Shown here piece by piece: positions 1 through 12,473 of a DNA stretch of 64,000 nt; position 1 is the first letter of the stretch; the number at the start of each line of letters is the position of its first letter. The position numbers and the translations under genes were made by a program. Below the pieces are notes generated by a model. That model saw nothing but the letters and a program-made list of their open reading frames with translations. It ran no database searches and was not told the DNA's origin. Source of the DNA: Plectrocnemia conspersa (Eukaryota; Arthropoda; Insecta; Trichoptera; Polycentropodidae); assembly GCA_009617715.1 (NCBI GenBank), contig VTFK01000014.1:1488001-1552000 (forward strand), in the 5' to 3' direction.

Positions 1-1150
1 TTTCTAATTGCATTAAAAAAAATATTTATAAATATTGCATCCAAATTTGTATTCCAACAAATTTCAAGAAAAACTAAATTTTATTTTAGATACACACAAA
101 AAATTTCTTTGCTTAAATTAAAATATTAAAAATGTTAATGTTTCGTATTGAAACATATATTTACTAAAGATTTATCTTTCGTATAATTATTTATTTCTAT
201 TCATGTTAACATTAATTTAATTTTATTTAAATATAAATGTTTAAGAAAATAATAAAGAATAAAAAATACGTAAATACTGCATAACCCTTTTAGTCTCCTA
301 ACATATGCGAATTTGGCATAACATATAAGAATTTTTATTTTTGGTAAAAAATCATTACTTTGCATGTTAAAATAAATTATGTTATTACATATGTATTATG
401 TTATTATATATGTATTATATTAAAATAAATTATGTTATTACATATATATATATATGTTACATACACATATATTTCTAAAATCTGAAACTTATTCTATGTA
501 CTCTCAATGATGCGAGGTAATAAAAAGCAATAATATTTGGTTTAAAATATGTCTGAATAGAGATAATCTATTTTGGTAAAAATATGTCTGAATAGAGATA
601 AAAATGTACAAATAGTGTACGTAATACCTACTTTTATTTTTATTTCGCCAGCCATCCCTATCATATTAAAAGGTGTGGCCATTTCTCTATTACATAACAG
701 AATTATTAGGAACTGCTATGTTTCGTTAGATTTTCTTGAGATAAAGCAAATATATTTTTTTTATATTGACTCGTCACGCATATAAAAAAACTTTAATTTT
801 TTTTTAATTTGTGCCGAAATATCGGCCAGTGAGATTTTTTGCATATGTATATGGTTAATATTTCGGTCCCCTTACATTAAAAGTGATAATATTATTCTAC
901 TATGATATCTTACCTCGATAAAACTATTTAGGCTAATCCCCTACAATTTTCTTCTACAGTTTTCCTATCAAGCAATATGGACATATACGTATTTCTAAGG
1001 CATGGAGATTTATTTTTCAACAAATAAGATGTACCGATTTAAAAATATTTATGGAACTACCGGTATTTCATTTAGTAATACCGGTAGTACAGGAAATCAA
1101 TTTTTGTTTCAACACCGATATTACCAGCATCGCAATATTTAGTAGTGAGT
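1..1150 (+). repeat. Decayed hAT-like repeat, copy A (cut by window start)
   Basis: This stretch aligns along its length with 5500-6399 (copy B): both contain the block around 'GTACTCTCAATGATG', then 'AATATGTCTGAAT..AGATAAAAATGTACAAAT', a 'GCCAGCCATCCCTAT' block, a 'GATAAAACTA' block and finally clustered TACCGGTATT motifs at about 1060-1130. The terminal region 1110-1135 is a diverged form of the inverted-repeat end seen in copies B and C. No intact reading frame survives; short frames in it are chance. The left end lies outside the window. Confidence 0.6.
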
Positions 1151-1421
1151 TAAGAACACTAAATCAGCCATGCTTTTCACTGATTGATATTTTAGCTCAA
1201 GGCAAGTTTAATCACTTGCATCTGCAGAGGTCAAAGTGAAATATATTCCTTATACCAAAGCCAAACAACTTAAAAGATTTATAGAAGCAGGCGTCGTTTA
1301 AGTGTAGGGAGAACTTCAACTTGCTCTCAAAAGCGATTCAGAGATCTTTAGTGAAAATTTATCTAGTCAAAATATTTCCACCGAAGTTGTTAGAATAATC
1401 TAATGATAAAATTACATAGTA

Positions 1422-1608
1422 CAGTGGACCCCCCAATAACACGGTGAATTGAGGATGCGTGTAGTTGGAGGGACTAGAAAACACTCATACATTTTTTTTA
1501 TAATACGTAGGTGTGTTAAGACATCCTCCCTTTGGCTCTTTCACACATAAAGTAACGGGCATTCAAATAGAACGCCTTCAATTTACCGTGTTATTGGGGG
1601 ATCTACTG
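1422..1608. mobile_element. 187-bp pogo/mariner-type MITE with TA target duplication
   Basis: The two ends are long inverted repeats: CAGTGGACCCCCCAATAACA at the left and its near-perfect complement at the right, ending TCTACTG. A TA dinucleotide flanks each side (1420-1421 and 1609-1610), as expected for Tc1/mariner-superfamily insertion. The CAGTGGAC-type terminus resembles pogo/Tigger ends. No coding capacity, so this is a non-autonomous element. Confidence 0.75.
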
Positions 1609-1689
1609 TATGTCACTAAAGGGCAGACGGTTGATGGAAGCCTATATCCATAGAGAATTTAAACCCGCAACATTTAAACTTTTTTAAAT

Positions 1690-2205
1690 TATTTACATAC
1701 AGAAGAAAACTTGAATTTTTAACATTAAATAAATAATGCGAAGAGCAGAGGGCTCAGGTTGGATCCTTGAGGAACCCCCGAATTAGTAAAATACTCTTTT
1801 GACAATCGGTCGCTATAGGTTACAAACTGTTTACGATCACCCAAATAACTTATGGATAACAAAGTTGAATCATCCGAGCAATAGATTTTTTAAATATTAA
1901 CCCATGAAAAACCTTGTCGAAGGCCTTCTCAAAATCCATTTATACGACGCCTACTTGACTTACTTCATCGAGAGATTTTGTCCCCATTTTGGAGAAAGAT
2001 CAAGGTTTGTAACAGTGGAATGAGCTGGATAAAACCCATGTTGTTGATGCAGCAAATCTTGCCTAAGTAATTAAAGACGTACTTATTGATAATTTAGCAG
2101 GGGCTAACAACACTGCGACTGGTCTATAATTCTTTATGAACAATTTATCACTCTTTTTATAAATAGGCATGACTTTGGTGCATTTTCAAAGATCAGGAAA
2201 TGATA
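1690..2205 (-). pseudogene. LINE reverse transcriptase remnant (Jockey/CR1-like)
   Basis: Read on the minus strand with several frame breaks, the segment gives the conserved order of a non-LTR retrotransposon reverse transcriptase. An N-terminal block reading PIYKKSDKLFIKNYRPVAV lies near 2105-2170. A motif-A block DFEKAFDKV lies at 1910-1939. A motif-V-like block SGVPQGSNLSPLLFALF lies at 1733-1782. These are hallmarks of Jockey/CR1-type LINEs, whose enzyme copies element RNA into the genome. The catalytic FADD box and the endonuclease domain are not found. In-frame stops and frameshifts show it is dead, 5'-truncated and 3'-truncated. Confidence 0.75.
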
Positions 2206-2322
2206 CATAATTAAATTTTAAAAGTATATCTCTAAACATAATATTTATAAACTAGTAGAATATGATTGTATAAAACAGTATGTATTATAAATATATACAT
2301 ATATACATATGTAGACAGCTTT

Positions 2323-2380
2323 GGGCTATTAAATAATAAAATAATAGTTAAATATCTATTATTTTACTATTTATTAGCCC
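2323..2380. repeat. Near-perfect 25-bp-arm inverted repeat
   Basis: The arm starting GGGCTATTAAATAATAAAAT at 2323-2347 is mirrored at 2356-2380 with two mismatches and an 8-nt spacer. It is AT-rich and has no coding content. Confidence 0.7.
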
Positions 2381-4200
2381 AAATAATAGTTAAATAATTT
2401 TATGTGTTGCATAATTGTAATTATTATGATATACCAATTTATTACAGACGGCAATAAAATACCTCTTGAAATATATTTTAACATAATCATTATGAATTTC
2501 TTTGCCTTTCGTGAGTTTCTTGATTTCAATGTGTTTTTATTTCTGCTTTAGATTGATGACTACAGATTTTTCTTTCGCTCAGAAAAAACGAAATACTTAA
2601 CCATGACAATGAACTGACAGGGCCAATTTAGGGACATATTGCAAACGCAGCATTGGTTCTTTTTGGAAAATTTTATTGTGCCTAAAAAAAATATGTATAT
2701 TAAATTTATACCTCAAATACACAGTTACTGTATCGCTGCAAATATCGCGCCTACATTTATAAATATTATTTTTTCGCACACGAAATTGTCCAAATCGATA
2801 TTGTCTGAGTCGTGACTAAAAAAGAAACACTTTTTCGGACACTAAAAAAAAATCACAGTGAATGCACAGACAACAAAGAAAAATGTGGCATTTCTTTATT
2901 TCGATCGTGTGTTGTTAAACGAGATAAAAAAACATAACCTTTCACTCTTGTCTGTGTCTGGACTCGAGCGAGTGGGCAATAATACACATCGGATCGTATT
3001 AAAATTCGCAACACCTGGCAACACTACCTCCAGTTGTAGGCGGACTCGTTTAATTCGGATTTACATCCAAACGAAAATCGCAATCGGAGCTAACGATTAT
3101 AAACTGTTGCCAAATTAAAATGCGACGAAAATGGAAATCTTTGTGTTTTTAGTGGGTTTAATCGATTTTTTATTAAAATTAAAACACCGATGGTTGAGTA
3201 CCGCTGAGCGGACAGATTGACCGGCACGTATAGCCGATACGGCACGTACGACCCCTGATCTAATTAAGCGGAAGAGTGTGTGCAAATAAGATGGCGCCGT
3301 TTGCGTATTTTACATAAATCTGAACGGGAAACCAAAATTAACAAAATAGCCGATCGGCTGGTTTAACAATTTGAGACAAAGATTGAGAAAATAAATTACT
3401 GGAATTCACTCAATGTTTAAAACAAAGTTACATTCACGCCCTTTGTACACCATTTGGGAGTAATGTGTAGTTTATAATTTTGCATTTTACGGCCGAAGTG
3501 GTGTGACTTTGCAGCTAAGTAGACGCTGGAAAAGTTTGTAGCAGTTTATTTTATAAACATATATAAATGTCCACACATATAGAGAAATTTAGATGTAGCA
3601 ACTGGTGGTGGAGTTAAAATGGTAGATCATGGAAGTCGAAGAGTCTTCGCTGGCGTGTCAAGTTGTATTATTGTCGACTTTGATTTCGCGGGAGAGCTAG
3701 TATCTATCATAATATATTCCCGTAATGGTTCTGGACGACCTGCTGATGTGTATCACTGGTTTTGGGACAAAATCTTCTGCATTACCGGTATTAGAAAATA
3801 CCGTTAAATACTATAATAAGTTTTTGAACTAATCCCTCTTCCGACTTTTTTCCCGGAATCTAACTGAAATTCGAAAACCATCCTTTCATTATTTTTATTA
3901 AATTAATGTATTAAATAAATTGTTTATTTTATTTTATTTTATTAAAGGACATCGACTAATAAAACATTTTCAAAAATATTTGTATTATTTATATATGATA
4001 TAAATAAAATATTATAATATAATTTTTTTAATAATTCCAAAATAATTATACCCATAAAATTAATTTATTAATAATTAACCAATAATTATAATACAAACTA
4101 CTCATCAATAATATTTCATTGACAATTATTAGAAATTTTTGCATGAATTTGAAAATTGCAATTTCAATTTTTACAAAAATTGTTTATTTATATGGGTTTT
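2381..4200. other. Non-coding AT-rich span with one GC-richer patch
   Basis: No supported gene. A GC-richer patch at about 2840-3420 includes AAGATGGCGCCG near 3290, which fits a YY1/Pho-type motif, and could be regulatory DNA. The open frame at 2858-3118 shows no recognised domain and starts from GTG. The open frame at 3619-3807 ends in TACCGGTATT sequence like the nearby hAT-like repeats. Confidence 0.4.
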
Positions 4201-4780
4201 TAAAGACACAATAACTGGCGTTCTTTTAATGGTATTGTAATGAAATTTGTAAAAAAAAATATTTTTGTAAAAAAAAATTTCTTAGCTCAGTTTGTTAACT
4301 AGTCTGCTCCGTCATATTTTTTCAAAATGACAAAAAAATCTAAACTCTGTCAAAAAAACTTAAAGATTATTGTAAAAAACAATTTAAAATTTGAAATAAA
4401 AAAATGCTTTACATTTTGTACTAGTTTTTATATTTTTAATGTGAGTTTTTGAGGACACGATAACTGTTATAGTTTTAATTATATCGTTATGCAACTTGTT
4501 ACAAAAATATATCTTAATTATATTTAGGTTAAGTATGCTAGCTAGTCTTAATGAAACTTTTTTTTTTTAAAAAAATATAGATAAAACATAAAAAAATTAG
4601 TGAAAAAAGTAAAAAATGTTTAAGATTTAAAAAAAATATTGCATTTATGGTTATTTATGTAGGATTTTGAGGACACGATAACTGTCATAGCTTTAATGAT
4701 ATTGTAATGAAACTTGTTATAAAAATATATCTTATTAATATCTCAGCTTAGTTTGCTAGCAAGTCTGATCTTTACGATCT
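4200..4780. repeat. Degenerate tandem repeat, three units of about 220-250 bp
   Basis: The core GAGGACACGATAACTG recurs at about 4203 (diverged), 4452 and 4669. Each core is followed by a similar block (AATGATATTGTAATGAAA, ACTTGTTA, then TTAGTTTGCTAGC..GTCT). Spacing is about 248 and 217 bp. The units are AT-rich and non-coding. Confidence 0.65.
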
Positions 4781-4834
4781 GATGTGAAGCCTAATTTTAT
4801 GCAAGATTTCGAAATGTTTTCAGTGGCTCATAAA

Positions 4835-6400
4835 CAGGGATTGCATTAATACCGGTATTACCGAGAGAGAAATCAGTCAATACCGGTATTATAAGTATTA
4901 TCGGTATTGACATTATTATTATTTCAATTAATTGACCGAAAAATATTCCGAATACCGTTCGCATGATTCACCATGTTTACTTAAATAAACGGTGAATACC
5001 GGTATTGACATAGTTATTTTAATTGATTAATAACAAAAAAAAACGAAAAACATCTGAGTAGCGCTAACATGTTTATTGAATAGCAAAACCAAAGCATTCA
5101 AATGCCCTGGTAACTATTGTTTCGATATATTTATTTTTTTAAATATGAATTATTTTATTTAGATTCATAAATTAAAAAAAAAATTAAAAAATTTGGGTGT
5201 TCTTTTGGAACAATAAATCATCTTTGATCAACCGCCTCTGGTTGCATCCTAAATTTTTATACTAAAATTAATTCCAATAAATACGATTATCCGAAAGAAC
5301 CTTATGATAAAATATGTGTGCGTAAAAAATTGTAAATCTGTTATTTATATGATTAATAACTGTGGTATTTTTGTGCTTGAGATGTCACTTATTTATATTT
5401 TTTATTTTATTATTGCACATTAATTGTAGAATATCGCAATAATTTGGAAAGATTTTCTTTCATGCTTATTTATTACTACTCATGTATAAAGGAACATTAA
5501 TTAAATTTGAGTTATAAATAATATAAAATAAAATATACGTATATATTGCATAACCTTTTTATTCCAAAAAAACTTGGTCTAACATATACAAAAAAAAATT
5601 TAAAAATCATTGTTTTGCATTTTTAAATAAATTATGTTATAAAAATTTGAAATTTTTTATGTACTCTCAATGATGTGAGACAATAAAAAAATACATATTT
5701 TTAATATTTATTTACTTGATAAAATAAAACATAAATCAAGTTTGATTTAAAAATAACACCCCCTAACATATTTTAATTATATCGTCTAGTACAATAGAAA
5801 AAATAACAATGCACTATTTTCCAATGAAAAGGGTTTTTAAAAGAAAGAAAAAATGCAATGTGGACTATTTGGGTAAAAATATGTCTGAATGGAGATAAAA
5901 ATGTACAAATAATAAAAATTAATTTATTTTGCGCAAAACCTGCTTTTGTTTCCACTTCGCCAGCCATCCCTATTATAAAAATGGCGCGGTCATTTCTCTG
6001 TTACATAACAGAATTACTGGAAACTGCTAGGTATCGCTATATTTGCCTCAGATAAAGCAAATCTATTCCTTTTATGTTGTTTTTTTTGAAAAATTGAGCA
6101 TGTTGAATTAATTTTTTTTTAAATTGCGCCGACATATCGGCCGGTAGGATTTTTGCATAGATGGGACTAAAAATGATATTATTCTATTTTGATATCCCGC
6201 CCCTGATAAAACTACTTAAGTTAATCCCTTACTTGCTTCTGCTTTCAAGCAATATGGGCATCGTCGTTTTCGTATCGTTTTCAATATAGTTTTCAACAAA
6301 TGAGATACGGATTTAAAAAAACTTTCTGTACTACCTGTATTTATTTTTGTAATACCGGTATTTTTCCCTAATACCGGTACTACCGGTGTTGAAATTCCTA
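4835..6400 (+). mobile_element. hAT-like repeat, copy B, with inverted termini
   Basis: The left end reads CAGGGATTGCATTAATACCG and the right end, read inward, is AGGAATTTCAACACCGGTAG. Both ends carry clusters of the TACCGGTATT motif. The body at 5500-6400 aligns with copy A (1-1150) and, inverted, with copy C (12474-13172). The flanks CTCATAAA and CTCGTGAT share five of eight bases, possibly an eroded 8-bp target duplication. The open frame at 5858-6055 has a counterpart in copy A but no recognisable domain. The hAT assignment rests on the terminus type only. Confidence 0.55.
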
Positions 6401-8870
6401 CTCGTGATCAACTGAATAAGGATGCCCACAACCTTCTGCATCTTCAAGGCTCTCAGTAACAGTACAAACACTATATAAATAGTTAGGCTTACGCAGACTT
6501 AGCGCCTGTTTTAAACTTATACAAGAAAATGCTTTCATTTACTTCTTACTATCATTAATTTAAAATCCTAATTTCAATCAAAATAAAACTAAAATTTTTA
6601 TATTTTTTTTATTAAAAATAGAAACCAGATTGAGTTAAAGTAATAAAACCGCTACATTAAGAAAATATTGCTTCTTTCAATTATATGTGTATTTTTATTG
6701 AAACTACTACATTTATATTTATAAAATAAATAAGAATCTGTTCATAGAGCTTTCAAAGGCTTTCTGATATAAATATAAAGTTGTAAATATTATTTTATTA
6801 TTGCTAAAAATCACACTAAAACCCATAAACAAGCCAAAGTCCTATAATTTAGAAGCATTTGCTCAATCCGTGCATATTTACAGCGGCAATTTATGTAATC
6901 GATTTGCTTACGAACGTAAGATTCCCAAGCTATTTTCGCACATTTCCCAACATACATACGTTCATGCTGCTAGATGTTATTAAAAAAAATCAACAACATC
7001 TCAATACTCATCCAGTGGCTTCCGTGTATAATTTTACTCTCGATCTCGCGTGCACGCCCTGAACAAACACGATACTTGTCTGTCTAATCGTCGAACAGGA
7101 ACGATCAAACGGCCGAACGCTTCTCAAGCCTTCAATTTGTATGGTCGAACTGCAATAATTGCCTGGTATTAATTGCGAGCTCGAAACGAGAACGTTTGCC
7201 GGAAAAGCAAAGAAACCGGTCCTACGTCGGACACCCCACCCCGTGCGGTGATTAGATCCAGAGTACTCTCGTGTAAGATATTCACGGCAGAAGCTCCAGT
7301 GGCTATGAAAATGGTATATTAACTGTAAATTGCAATTATGTATAGTCGACAAGCGAGTGCAGTATTTCATTGCGGCTATTAATGAATAAATGAATGGATG
7401 CGTTAATATAATATGTTCGACCGAGTCGTAAATAAGAGCCGTATTCTGAATTATGTATAGTATCACCTTTTAGCATATATCTGAAAGCTTAATAAATTTT
7501 CATATCTGCAGATGTTTCCAAGTAAATATAGAATAGCACAGTAGGTGTGTATGTATCACCTACATCATTCAAAGTAATATTAGTAAAAGTATCAGTACAA
7601 AAAATTCTAAAACAGAAATGAGCAGCGTATGAATTTATTGCTCTGAAAAAGCAGCATTTTCTTTAATGTATTATTATGCAAAATAACACTGTTTTATTAT
7701 ATTAGAGAGAAAAAATCGTGCTTTCATTTTGAGAATAATTTATATCAAATAAATTAAAAATTGTGTCAGCATCAAAAAAAAAACGTTGTGATGGAGCGGT
7801 CCTTTGAAGTTGAGCGTGCCTTTCGGAAATTAAATATAAATGCCATAAAATATTCTTTATTGATCTTCCATATACTAATTTAAAATAAAATTTAATTTTA
7901 AATTATAAATTCAGGCATAAATACATAAATCAAAAAATCGAAAAAGGTTTTACAGCCTATTTAATTGAAGATGGTACGGTGAGAAAACAAAATGCTGACA
8001 TTTACTGCTCACCATTATTTTAATACACATTTAAGCCCACGGTCAAATTAAAAAGCTGCAATCAACCTCTTAAATGCCAACAAGCACGTATTATGTATGT
8101 TTTTTTCAATTATCTCAATATATTGGCTAGTTAAAGGCTAGTCTTCTCATAATGACATGCATTTCCACACACGGCATTGTCAGTCACGTGCCATCTTCTA
8201 GGTTAACGACAGGTTGATTGCAGTGGGATGACCAAGTCACCCACAGCGAGCTGTCTGCGTTACTCAACACGGTCATTTGTAACAGAATTACAATTTAATG
8301 AATTGGTAACGGTGACCGTATCTGAGCGCCGATCTTGTGACGCCTACCGCCTCAGTCGCTAAACGATTTATCTAACGCTGTAATCTATGCTACTCTATGA
8401 ACTGCTGTGTGAGTGATATGTTGAGAAATATCGCGAAATTAAATAAGCAACTTAACAGCTTAGGATTAATGTTTTTTGTCTCATTAATATGTATTTTATA
8501 CATTTTTAATATTAATAAAGTTATTCAGCACTTCAAATTTTTACAGTAGATTATACTCAGTGAGCGCCAGGGCTTCCAATTTTCAAGGCTTCCAAATGAA
8601 AAAATCTTTGAGGTTACTTCAGAATGTACTCCTGTCATTGCTGGGGCACCGTCTATGCAAAGACCAATAACCTACTTTTATAAAATATTTCTGAGTGCAA
8701 CCAACATTTTGATTAATTCCAAACATTTAAAATTTCCCAATAAAATTTAATATCATATATATATTTGACAAACCCTATCAACACAGCACAATTTGATTTA
8801 TTAAGTGACTTGTCGATACAAAAATATAAAAATAAATATTTCGGCCCATTTTGCACAAAATAAATATAAT
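6401..8870. other. Intergenic, no gene seen
   Basis: AT-rich single-copy-looking DNA. Two GC-richer islands, about 7000-7330 and 8160-8410, carry homeodomain-type TAATTG sites and an E-box CACGTG at about 8190. They are candidate regulatory DNA only. The 152-residue minus-strand frame at 7008-7466 has no recognised domain and no obvious splice context. Confidence 0.4.
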
Positions 8871-9118
8871 CCAGTCAAATAAGGGTTTAACCTCGGAATG
8901 AAAGATAACAAGCTGAAATTTTGCACAGACCTTTGTTTTGGCGTTCTAAATATTAGGTAAAAAGTCTCAAAAGATATCGTGTCTGCTAATCAAGATAGTA
9001 AAGGTCAAAGGTCATAAAAATCGTTTTTTTGCAAATATCTCGCCTCTTTTGCGTCGCATGTCATTAAATGTTTAACAAAACTTATAGAAAATAAAATTTT
9101 CTACAAGTTTGTTATAAT

Positions 9119-10480
9119 TTAATTCTTCGTATGGTTAATTTTTTTCGAGATATAGCGCGGGGAGTGGGAAGCGCGCATCCGTTTATAGGATAACGCTATG
9201 TAAACTACGGAGCCAGAGTTACCTGTACATTCTTCAACAGTTTCGTAGAAAACATCGCAAATTGTTATCTGCTGAATGAACCCATCTAAAGCATTATAAC
9301 TTTCAATCTCCATATCTTCAAAAAAATAATCATCGATAATGCAAAAAGTAATACGTATGGCCTCTGATACTTCTTGCAAAAGCGGGACCATCCAACATTT
9401 TGTCGACAGAATTCGATGCATAAATTGTACTGAGAGCTTCCTTGATTCCGCTTCCATTCATTATATACCCTATGCATCCAATAAAAGACATAAGCATATG
9501 AAAGCCTCCTAGTTTCACAACTACTCTGGACAAGTCTGAGCTAGCATCTGAAGCTGCTACGATTTCACGTGCTTTTATGTACAACGGCTGATCAAAAGTT
9601 ATTAAGCATGTTCTTTGTTCATGTTTCTTGGCAGTGTTTATAGCACACTGTAATGTAGTGTAAATTGTGTCCATATTACTCACAGGATGATGAATAAAAG
9701 TAAGAAACAGAATCCGAGAAGTTACAAAGTTCTCATTGTTTTTTTTTGTAAGTTGTTCAATAAATCCATTCCACCCTGGCAACGGTGAGATATTTTTTCC
9801 ACTTTCCGTACTTCCACAACAAATCAACTACATTAAATATTTGTTCGGTTAGTTCTTCTACATCATTAAAATTTTGAACTTGAATCTCTTGCTCAATCCG
9901 GGTACGACATGATTTTCATACACTAGAAGGGGTATATGTGATAGTGCTGCTAACTCCTTTGCACTTGGTTTTGTTGTAAATTTCTTTATGCGGTCATCAG
10001 ATATATCTTCAGATTTTGGAGTTATTATTTTTATCATTCCCATTATATGAACAGTATTATAGCCATCAAGAGTATAAATATTTTTCTGCATTATCTGCTG
10101 CATACTGTACTAAGGCACTTGACTATGATGGTTGATTACGAGGCTGTGGGTGATAAACAGCTGAAATTTAACATTTTACAGTATCACTATATGAAGCGAA
10201 AAAACCTAAACTTGACAAAACATCCAAAAGTCTTTTTTTGGATGTTTGGCCTATCTGTATTTTTTTATGAAGAAATACAGATAGGCCTATTAATAACTGC
10301 GAAGAAAAGGACCGTTTTCGTATGGAAGTCATTATAGCATGACTTATAGCTGTGTATTTCGTTTTAAAATGCCCCGTCTTTCCTTTTCTGTTCTTTATAA
10401 TAACTTCTTGCAGAAAATGTAATAAAGTTTTCGGAATTTCTTCATTAATATTTTACTCGGGGGCGGATAAGACTTGGTCT
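9119..10480 (-). pseudogene. Frameshifted gene of an uncharacterised repeat-borne protein family
   Basis: Read on the minus strand through several frameshifts and stops, the segment gives one continuous protein. Blocks in order: KTKYTAISHAIMTSIRKRS (about 10310-10365); LGLSVFLHKK-like followed by LLDVLSSLGFFASYSDT (about 10190-10290); QYAADNAEK with TLDGYNTVHIMGMIKI (about 10030-10110); LITFDQPLYIKAREI (about 9550-9600); VVKLGGFHMLMSFIGCIGYI (about 9460-9530); and YASNSVDKMLDGPAFARSIR (about 9360-9420). I recognise this block order from multi-copy uncharacterised proteins in insect and cnidarian genomes, but I cannot name a function. Its place between long inverted repeats makes a transposase plausible. 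That is inference. The 3' end runs into the left inverted repeat. Confidence 0.6.
10248..10287. repeat. Perfect 15-bp-arm hairpin inside the element gene
   Basis: GGCCTATCTGTATTT at 10248-10262 is exactly mirrored by AAATACAGATAGGCC at 10273-10287 across a 10-nt loop. It falls where the conserved LGLSVFLHKK block should continue, so it looks like a local inverted duplication that helped break the reading frame. Confidence 0.8.
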
Positions 10481-11929
10481 CAACAACAGAAGATCGAATA
10501 TCTTCTCTAATAATCGCCGCAGCAGCTTCCACTACGCGCAAGTGTTCTTCTTTTTTATTTTCATACCAAGCTATGGATAAAACTTAAGCTTGAGCATCGC
10601 GAAAAGAAAAAATAGGGAATGATCCAATCTTCGTTATAATTATAATATCAGTTAAATATTTTTCTCTTAATTTGGAAATGATCTTCTTATCATCTGGTAC
10701 ATACTCCGTAAGGACATCTCTCAACTCTTTCAATTTTTTCGCACAAATTTCTTGTCGAGCAATATTTCATTTTAATTCCTAATAATACAATGAAGAAAGT
10801 AATAAAATTATGGTTCAAACGACTTGCCGAGAGACTTTTTTTTTTCACGATTGTTTTTTTTTTTCAAAGCTTATACCAAGTTAAGCAGGTAGAAATACTC
10901 GCTGGATTCTATAAACGGATGTACGCCTCCCACTCTTCGCGCTATATCTCAAAAACGGTTAATGATACAAAACAAATATTTTAACTAAACTTGTAGATAA
11001 TTTTATGCTTTACAAGTTTTGTGAAGCATCTAATGACGTGCAACGCATAAAACGCGAGATATTTGCAAAAAACAAATTTTGTGACCTTTGACCTTTGATA
11101 TCTTGAATAGCAGACACGATATTTTATGAGACTTTTCACCCTGTCCTTAGAACATCAAAACGAAGGTCTGTGCAAAATTTCAGCTTGGTATCTTTCATTA
11201 CGAGGTTTAGCCTTTATTTCGCCTTATTTGACTGGACTAATAAGAAAATCATATGTTTGTAATATCACAGTAACTGGTTCTCAACTCCTAACGTGTGATT
11301 GTGTTAGTCCAGCGTGCGTGTGTTTTGGATAAAAAGTGGAAGCTCTGACGTTTATTGCACTAAACATTATATAAAATTTCAACTCAATGTTGAAACTACA
11401 TGAGCGCAGTCATCCGCTAATAGATTATCATTTAGCATAAAAATGTAGAGTAGATGGCATCTAAACTGATTTTTAAAAGACTTTTTTCAATGTTTTTTAA
11501 AATAAAAAATGTCATCATATTTAAGAAACCATGATTTACTAAAATGGCTAAAACTTCGGCAAGTTCAGTTTGTTCAATTAAAATATTAAAGCCTATGTAT
11601 TTAAACATATAATGTTTCGTTTAGCTAGAGTCGGTAGCGATTTAATCCGAGTTATAAATCAGACTTCCAAAAGTTGTAAGCTATAGTCAATTTTTCAAAA
11701 ATACAATATGATATCCAGTTTTTAATATTGTTTTTAAATTAATTTTAGAATCGAAGAGGTGTGGATCTTCTTCATCTTGAAATTCGCACCCTTAATTACC
11801 GTAACCATGACACAATATAGTGTAAAGGAACAGATAACGCAAAAACCCTCTTATGTCCAGGGAAAAAAGGGTTTACAATATATTACCGGACGACAAAAAG
11901 CACCGTAAAGCACCAATATTCACCTCAGA

Positions 11930-12300
11930 AGGATCATCAAGCAAATGTCACTTTCTAGAGGCGTGGACATATTTCGTTTAACAATTGGCTCGCTGCATTG
12001 TTGTGATTCATCAGCGAGCTTTGCAACCCTTGCTACTTAAAGGGGGTCTTCAATGAGTATCATACGGTCATATAAGGTCAGGGCCAGAGAAGGACTCCAC
12101 CATACGATCGCCGCAGCAGAGAACCGTCGCTGCCACGACTACAAGACCTCTGAGGATCATCCACTGGACATCATCAGTTTCTCAATCACTGCTCAGAGAA
12201 AAATGATACTCACCCATAGTATATCGCAATATATGTGACATTATATAATAAATTAATACCAGTTTCACACTGCGAAGTCGCACCTCTAAGGGTTAGAAAC
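11930..12300 (+). mobile_element. LTR fragment (3' portion)
   Basis: Aligns with 27435-27900: shared blocks include TCAAGCAAATGTCACTTTCT, GCGTGGACATATTTCGTT, a CTACAAGACCTCTGA block, a CACTGCTC/TTCGGAGA block and TATCGCAATATATGTGA followed by a poly(A)-signal-like TAATAAATTAAT. The open frame at 12053-12238 is inside it and is not a gene. No internal retrotransposon region follows. Confidence 0.55.
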
Positions 12301-12473
12301 CTTAAAAATATATTATTTGTCATTTGCTTTTAATATGCTTAAGAAATGTGCTTTAAATATGTTTTTAAATTTATCCCAAGTATTAAAGGTTTTATTAAAT
12401 CTATGAAAAATGATAACGTAAATGACATAAAAAGATTGAATAAAAAAACTTTTAGCTTAATACATATTAACTA

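Larger units (their letters stand above)
8871..11235. mobile_element. 2.4-kb DNA element with about 320-bp terminal inverted repeats
   Basis: The left 320 bp (8871-9190) reappears inverted at about 10906-11235. Shared landmarks, in order inward, are CCAGTCAAATAAGG, the AACCTCG..ATGAAAGATA block, TTTTGCACAGACCTT, a GGTCAAAGGTCA block and a GAGATATAGCGCG block ending near ATCCGTTTATAG. The two arms have diverged by point changes and small indels, so the insertion is old. The inside is a broken minus-strand gene (separate entry). Flanking bases allow a TA duplication but do not prove one. The superfamily is not identified. Confidence 0.75.

Noticed and set aside
7008..7466. 152-residue minus-strand frame
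   Set aside because: No recognised domain, no splice context, and composition consistent with a chance frame in a GC-richer island.
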